Source: an uncultured Bacteroidales bacterium (GTDB taxonomy: Bacteria > Bacteroidota > Bacteroidia > Bacteroidales > UBA3663). From it: DNA of 11,209 bases. Positions within the stretch are counted from its first letter, which is position 1. Every line of letters starts with the position of its first letter. The translations under genes were made by a program, and so were the position numbers. The DNA lies in the NCBI GenBank assembly GCA_905236195.1, contig CAJOOX010000103.1, positions 1 through 11,209 of the forward strand. The letters are read 5' to 3'. Of this stretch, positions 6,683 through 11,209 are shown one piece after another. A model generated the notes under the pieces. That model was not told where the DNA came from, did not search any database, and worked only from the letters and a program-made list of their open reading frames with translations.

Positions 6683-9600
6683 ATGAAACACTTACTGTTT
6701 ATATCCCTTTTGACTATGAGTTTCTTCCACCTTTCCGGCCAGGATGCCGAACCCGACTTCAGCTATCCCAAGACGGTAGCGGCCAATGCCGAAACACAAC
6801 TCTCCGACGCACTCAAAAAGGGTGCCGGAGACAAAGCCGTTGATGCTCTGATACGCTACAGCCTGGCCCAGACGGCCATCTCCGAAGAAAACGCTTCCGA
6901 GGTGCTGCGCCGCATCGGGGAGACGCGCTCCGTGGTGAAGGCTCCCGACACCAAGGCCCTGCTCGCCATATTGGAGGCACGCGTCTATGAGGCCTACAAA
7001 CAGGCCACGCAATGGGAGCGGCGCGGTCGTGAGAACCCCGCCGACCAACTGCCCGCCGACATCGCGGAGTGGGACGACGCGCAGTTCAACGCCCGCATCC
7101 AGAATCTGCTCAACGAGGCCCTGAGCCAGGAGGATTCGCTGCGGGATATAGATATACGGGAGCGGAATCTCGTGATTGTGTCCGAAGAAAACTCTCATGA
7201 CTACCTGCCCCGTCTGCTCGACTTCCTTTACAACGAGGCCGTTGATATGACCGTGGATGACGACCTGCGTCGCCAGTGGTACGCCCGTTGGCAGGAGGCT
7301 AATGCCGATGCCACGGTGCCTGCTATTTATCTGGAGGACCGCGCTGGCAATCCCAATAAAAAAGTGGAATCCTATCTCCGTTATGCCGGACATGAAGAGA
7401 GCGGCCTCCTGCTGTCACACACTGACGGTGGCGAGGAGACCTATCCGCTCTACAAGGAATATCTCAGCCGCTATCCCCATTCGCGCCATGTGGACGCCAT
7501 CTGTAACATCATCCAGATGGTTGAGCGCAAATACGTGCGGCTCTCCTATGCCCAGGCCGTCCATCCCTCGCAGGCAATAGCAGTAACGGCCAAGGCCCGC
7601 AACGTCAGGGAGGCCGAAGTCCTCCTGTTCCGCATCAACGACGAGGAGTACAAGAATGTCCGTTGGCAAATCAGCCTCAAGGGGAAGACCCCGCTTGCCA
7701 CGCAGTCGCTGTCGTTCCCGGAACACCAGCCGTGGGAGGAACGGACGGGGGAGACCTTGTTTGAGCCGCTGAGCCCCGGCTACTACGTCATTGTACCCCG
7801 CTTCAAGGTGGGCAGCGCCTGGCAGATGGACCGGCAGGTGAGCAAGTACGCCCTGATGCGTGTCTCGGCCTACGCCCTCTTCGCCTCCCAATCCGACCCG
7901 AAGGAGACTCTTGTTTTTACGGTTGATAGCAAAACCGGTGAACCTCGTGCTGCTGTTCCGCTGGAAGTGAAAGTCAACCGTTCCACCTTCAATCTCACAA
8001 CCGGCAGAGAAGGATATGCCTCATTGAGGGTGGATGACAAGCGATACCAAAACTACACTGTTTCGGTTCCGAAAGCCGGCGACCACTATACGCCCGAACT
8101 GTCGTTCACGCAATACCCGACCCAAGAATCAGCTCACGGCGGGATCGAAGTCTTCACCGATCTTGCCATCTACCGGCCGGGCGAGAAAATGCGATTCACG
8201 GCGGTTGCCTACGAGATGGACAGCCTCAACCGCAGACTCCTCTCTGGCCGTGATGCCGAGGTGACATTACGTGACCCTAACGGGGAGACCGTGGAGACCC
8301 GGACATTCACAACCGATGCCAACGGGCAGATTACAGGCGAGTTCGTGATTCCTGCCGACCGGATGAACGGCAACTATGACTTGAGGGTGAAGCTGGGTGA
8401 TATACATTGTGCCCATAGGTTCGATGTCTCCGAGTACAAGACTCCTACGTTCTTCATCTCCATGGACGGCACATGCGACTCCTATGATGCCTCCCAGCCC
8501 GTGGTTATCCGGGGCAAGGCAGAGACCTACACGGGTCTCCCGCTGGCCGACCGGGATGTGAAGCTCCTCGTGTCACGCGCGGAGTGGTCGTGGTTTGAGT
8601 CTGTCATACGAGAGACAATGGTGGATACCGTTGTGCACACCGCTGCTGACGGCTCCTTTCAATACACAGTGCCTGCCGAGGTCATCGCCCGCGAACAGGT
8701 GGCCCGTGACCGTCCTCGCTGGTGTTATCCCCGTTACCGCTGGACGGTTAACGCCCGCCTCACCGATGCCGGCGGAGAGACGCAGGAGGCCGCTGCCGCC
8801 TTCGTGCTGGGGCGCATCCGCGAGATAGCGTGGTCGGGCAGCACCGATTTCCTGCTTCAGGAGAAGACGCTCCGGCTGCCCCTCGTCTATCGTTCCACCG
8901 ATGCCGATGACCAGGAAGTCAGCCTCTTGTGGCAGCTCCTCGATGCCGCCGACACCACACGTTGCGAGGCGCAGGGTGAGTTCCTGTCGTCCAATCCGGT
9001 CGTGAAGGCTGCGTCGCTCAAATCCGGCCGCTACCTGCTGCGCGTCGAGGTGAAAGACGACAGAGACACCGCTCCCTTGGAACAACAGGTGATTCTCTAC
9101 CGTGAGAACGACAGCCGCTGCTATGCCACCTTGCCTCTGTGGATTCCGGAGGCCTCGCGCCGTCTGGAGAAAAACAAGATGCATGTATTGATAGGCACTG
9201 ATCGCGAGACGCACATCTGGTACGTGGCTCAGTCCCGCTTCAAGGTGGAGGCGCAGGGGTGGCTCCACTACACACCGGGTCTTCATCACTTCACGATGCT
9301 AATGCCAGAGGGCCTCGACGAGAGCCTCATAGTGGATATCATCACAGTCTCCGATTTCCAAACACACCATGAGCGCGTCCGGATGCTGTCGCCCCACAAG
9401 GAGAACATCTCCCTGGCGCTCACGTCTTTCCGCGACCGTCTGGTGCCCGGACAGGACGAGGAATGGACGTTCACTGTCTGCAACCAGGATGGCAAGCCTG
9501 CGCAGGCGCAGATGATTCTGGAGTTTTACAATCAGGCGTTGCAGGATTTGGCCGACAACCGCTGGACCTTCAACGTCAATAAATGGAGCAGAGATTTTGT

Positions 9601-11209
9601 ACGGGTTCAAAGATGGTATCTTTCCTATATATCCACCGAAGCTGCCTGGCAGCAAAACTCCCATTCCGATTTCATCATTACCGAACCCCATTGGAACCTG
9701 TACGGCCACCGTTTCTTCTCAGAACGAGGTGTGCGCGCCTACGGAAGGAGTCTATACAAGTCGGCTGCCCCCGCGCCGACGGCTCTTAATGCTATGACCG
9801 GCATGGTGGCTGTGGAAGAGGATGCCGCAGTGGAACCCATGGATACCGGGGATGCCGTCGTGGAAGCTATGGCGGCATCAGAAAATACAGGCGCCCATAC
9901 TGCCGGTCTTCTGCAACATGTCCCGCTGCGTCAGGGCGAAATCAAAGTGGCCCTTTGGGAACCCTCGCTGTCGGTAGGGGAGGACGGAACCTGCATCTAT
10001 CGCTTCAAGGCTCCCGAGAGCAACGCCACCTGGGCGCTCCAGGCCTTAGCCTTCAACCGCAGGGTCATGACATCCGGCATCAGCCGCACGCTGGTGACCC
10101 AGCGTCCCGTGATGGTGCAGCCCAAACTCCCGCGTTTTGTGCGTACGGGCGATGAAATCCGCTTGGAGGCACTCATCCAGAATGCTACCGACACAACCCT
10201 TACAGCCTGTTATGAGATAGAAGTCTTCGATCCTTTCACCAACGGGACCATTGACATCACCTCAGGCCGGAAAAACGGAGCCGTGGAAGTCGGACCCAAG
10301 GGTTCGGTCCCCGTCGGTGTGACCGTTCGTGTGCCTTCCGGTACGGCGCAGCTGGCGTTCCGCGTCAAGGCGGCCGATGCCGCAGGTAACGGCGACGGCG
10401 AACAGCAGGCTCTTCCCGTACTGCCCGACGTTTCGCCTGTGGTCGAGACGCTGCCGTTCTACATGCAGCCCACCGACGACACGCTGTCGATGGCTGTACC
10501 TGCCTGGCCGGCTGATGCCCGGCTGACCCTCGAAGTGTGTGCCAATCCCGTATGGTATGCCATACTAGCCCTGCCCGTCATTGCCGACGGCGACTATGTG
10601 ACAGCCAGCTCGCTCGCCCACAACCTCTTCGCCCTCTGCCTGTCCGAAGGGCTGGTGAAGGACAATCCGCAGCTGGCAGAAGCCATTCACCATTGGACGG
10701 AGAACAACGCCCGCGACAGTGTCCTCGTGTCGCAGTTGGAGAAGAATTCCGACCTCAAGATTACATCGCTACAGGCTTCACCCTGGCTCCCGGAGGCACG
10801 CCGTCAGACCGAACGGATGTCACGTCTGGAAGACCTCACTGACTCAGCTCGTAATGCCGCTACACGGCGTCAGGTGCTCGCCAAACTGAAAGACCTGCAA
10901 CAGGCCGACGGCGGTATCGCATGGTTCAGCTGTCACTATCTACATTCGTCCTATTGGGCAACGGAGACCCTGCTCCAGCTCGTGGGCGAACTCCACAGCT
11001 GGGGGTATGCCAAGGGCGATGAGTCCCTGACGGAACTTTGCCGACGGGCCCTCAGCTACTACGACAGCGAGACCGTAAGACAGCGCGACGAGATGCTGCG
11101 TTTCAGCCGGAAGGTCGACTATGCCGATTTTGCTGCCTACGCCTATACCCGTTCGCTCTGGCCGGAATATGACCACAAGGGCGAGGCCCGCAAGATAGCT
11201 GACAGGGCC
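6683..11209 (+). CDS. Bacterial alpha-2-macroglobulin-family protein, exported; first 1509 residues, runs off the window; apparently lacks the thioester motif
   Basis: Large envelope protein of the protease-trapping macroglobulin family. One frame is open from ATG 6683 to the window end; Bacteroidetes homologues are commonly about 1900-2000 residues. A signal peptide occupies about 1-19 (MKHLLFISLLTMSFFHLSG), with Gln rather than Cys after LSG, so it does not look like a lipoprotein. A helical N-terminal region (about 20-330) precedes MG-type beta domains. MG2 is clear around 488-575, with FTDLAIYRPGEKM (Tyr497). A low-complexity Ala/Pro/acidic linker (about 1027-1066) sits where the protease bait region is expected. 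The A2M domain follows (about 1083-1170: LWEPSLSVGEDG, then ATWALQALAF at 1115-1124). The thioester-domain region includes NPVWYAILALP and LQQADGGIAWF (1406-1416), but CxEQ is absent; GDYV stands at about 1303-1306. The start lies 37 nt after coaE. Related genes are often beside pbpC, which would lie beyond the window. Confidence 0.93.
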   Translation, partial: MKHLLFISLLTMSFFHLSGQDAEPDFSYPKTVAANAETQLSDALKKGAGDKAVDALIRYSLAQTAISEENASEVLRRIGETRSVVKAPDTKALLAILEARVYEAYKQATQWERRGRENPADQLPADIAEWDDAQFNARIQNLLNEALSQEDSLRDIDIRERNLVIVSEENSHDYLPRLLDFLYNEAVDMTVDDDLRRQWYARWQEANADATVPAIYLEDRAGNPNKKVESYLRYAGHEESGLLLSHTDGGEETYPLYKEYLSRYPHSRHVDAICNIIQMVERKYVRLSYAQAVHPSQAIAVTAKARNVREAEVLLFRINDEEYKNVRWQISLKGKTPLATQSLSFPEHQPWEERTGETLFEPLSPGYYVIVPRFKVGSAWQMDRQVSKYALMRVSAYALFASQSDPKETLVFTVDSKTGEPRAAVPLEVKVNRSTFNLTTGREGYASLRVDDKRYQNYTVSVPKAGDHYTPELSFTQYPTQESAHGGIEVFTDLAIYRPGEKMRFTAVAYEMDSLNRRLLSGRDAEVTLRDPNGETVETRTFTTDANGQITGEFVIPADRMNGNYDLRVKLGDIHCAHRFDVSEYKTPTFFISMDGTCDSYDASQPVVIRGKAETYTGLPLADRDVKLLVSRAEWSWFESVIRETMVDTVVHTAADGSFQYTVPAEVIAREQVARDRPRWCYPRYRWTVNARLTDAGGETQEAAAAFVLGRIREIAWSGSTDFLLQEKTLRLPLVYRSTDADDQEVSLLWQLLDAADTTRCEAQGEFLSSNPVVKAASLKSGRYLLRVEVKDDRDTAPLEQQVILYRENDSRCYATLPLWIPEASRRLEKNKMHVLIGTDRETHIWYVAQSRFKVEAQGWLHYTPGLHHFTMLMPEGLDESLIVDIITVSDFQTHHERVRMLSPHKENISLALTSFRDRLVPGQDEEWTFTVCNQDGKPAQAQMILEFYNQALQDLADNRWTFNVNKWSRDFVRVQRWYLSYISTEAAWQQNSHSDFIITEPHWNLYGHRFFSERGVRAYGRSLYKSAAPAPTALNAMTGMVAVEEDAAVEPMDTGDAVVEAMAASENTGAHTAGLLQHVPLRQGEIKVALWEPSLSVGEDGTCIYRFKAPESNATWALQALAFNRRVMTSGISRTLVTQRPVMVQPKLPRFVRTGDEIRLEALIQNATDTTLTACYEIEVFDPFTNGTIDITSGRKNGAVEVGPKGSVPVGVTVRVPSGTAQLAFRVKAADAAGNGDGEQQALPVLPDVSPVVETLPFYMQPTDDTLSMAVPAWPADARLTLEVCANPVWYAILALPVIADGDYVTASSLAHNLFALCLSEGLVKDNPQLAEAIHHWTENNARDSVLVSQLEKNSDLKITSLQASPWLPEARRQTERMSRLEDLTDSARNAATRRQVLAKLKDLQQADGGIAWFSCHYLHSSYWATETLLQLVGELHSWGYAKGDESLTELCRRALSYYDSETVRQRDEMLRFSRKVDYADFAAYAYTRSLWPEYDHKGEARKIADRA

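Noticed and set aside
6683..6750. Lipoprotein signal for the macroglobulin
   Set aside because: The h-region ends in LSG but the next residue is Gln, not the Cys required for lipidation; an ordinary signal peptide fits better.
8573..9289. Minus-strand open frames of about 230-240 codons inside the macroglobulin gene (also 6692-7393)
   Set aside because: Both lie wholly opposite a continuous 1509-codon frame with clear family motifs; long antisense frames are expected in such GC-rich coding DNA.
9583..9797. Possible frameshift in the macroglobulin gene, because short open frames appear in the other plus-strand phases
   Set aside because: Codon-by-codon reading keeps the main frame open throughout, with family-like sequence on both sides (RWYLSYISTEAAW before, LWEPSLSVGEDG after).

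Overview
The window reads as a chromosomal housekeeping segment of a Bacteroidales bacterium (Bacteroides/Prevotella-like; the genus cannot be fixed from sequence alone). Three things point there. Both recognisable promoters match the Bacteroidetes sigma-70 pattern TTTG-N20-TAnnTTTG. Start codons are preceded by A/T-rich leaders rather than clear Shine-Dalgarno sequences. The gene set includes the long Bacteroidetes form of NusB and the block nusB-yajC-YbbR-like-coaE. No mobile element, CRISPR array, phage gene or obvious transferred island is visible.

Layout. Positions 1-1737 (minus strand) hold the N-terminal 579 residues of a PMCA-type (P2B) calcium-transporting P-type ATPase. A compact divergent promoter region follows (about 1775-1864): one promoter fires left into the ATPase, the other fires right. 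The rightward promoter leads into tRNA-Arg(CCU) at 1928-1999, and only 39 nt later comes the beta subunit of a Na+-translocating decarboxylase (OadB/GcdB/MmdB family). Then come mscL, nusB (overlapping mscL by 4 nt) and yajC. A strong intrinsic terminator at 5004-5040 closes this set. A YbbR-like membrane-anchored protein starts only 3 nt after that terminator's T-tract, followed closely by coaE. The last 4.5 kb is one uninterrupted reading frame, 1509 codons and still open at the window end, encoding an exported alpha-2-macroglobulin-family protein.

How the parts fit. The left half concerns ion movement and membrane tension: Ca2+ export, a Na+-pump membrane subunit and a mechanosensitive safety valve. 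The middle combines transcription antitermination (NusB), the Sec accessory protein YajC, the envelope-associated YbbR-like protein and the last step of CoA synthesis (CoaE). The right end is a large envelope protein whose relatives trap proteases.

Most worth a second look: (i) the macroglobulin keeps MG2, a linker in the bait-region position, the A2M domain and thioester-domain landmarks, but its CxEQ thioester motif appears to be replaced by GDYV; (ii) a terminator hairpin abuts the YbbR-like start codon with no promoter seen between; (iii) tRNA-Arg appears to head an mRNA; (iv) the decarboxylase beta subunit stands without its usual partners. I see no clearly new multi-gene system here.
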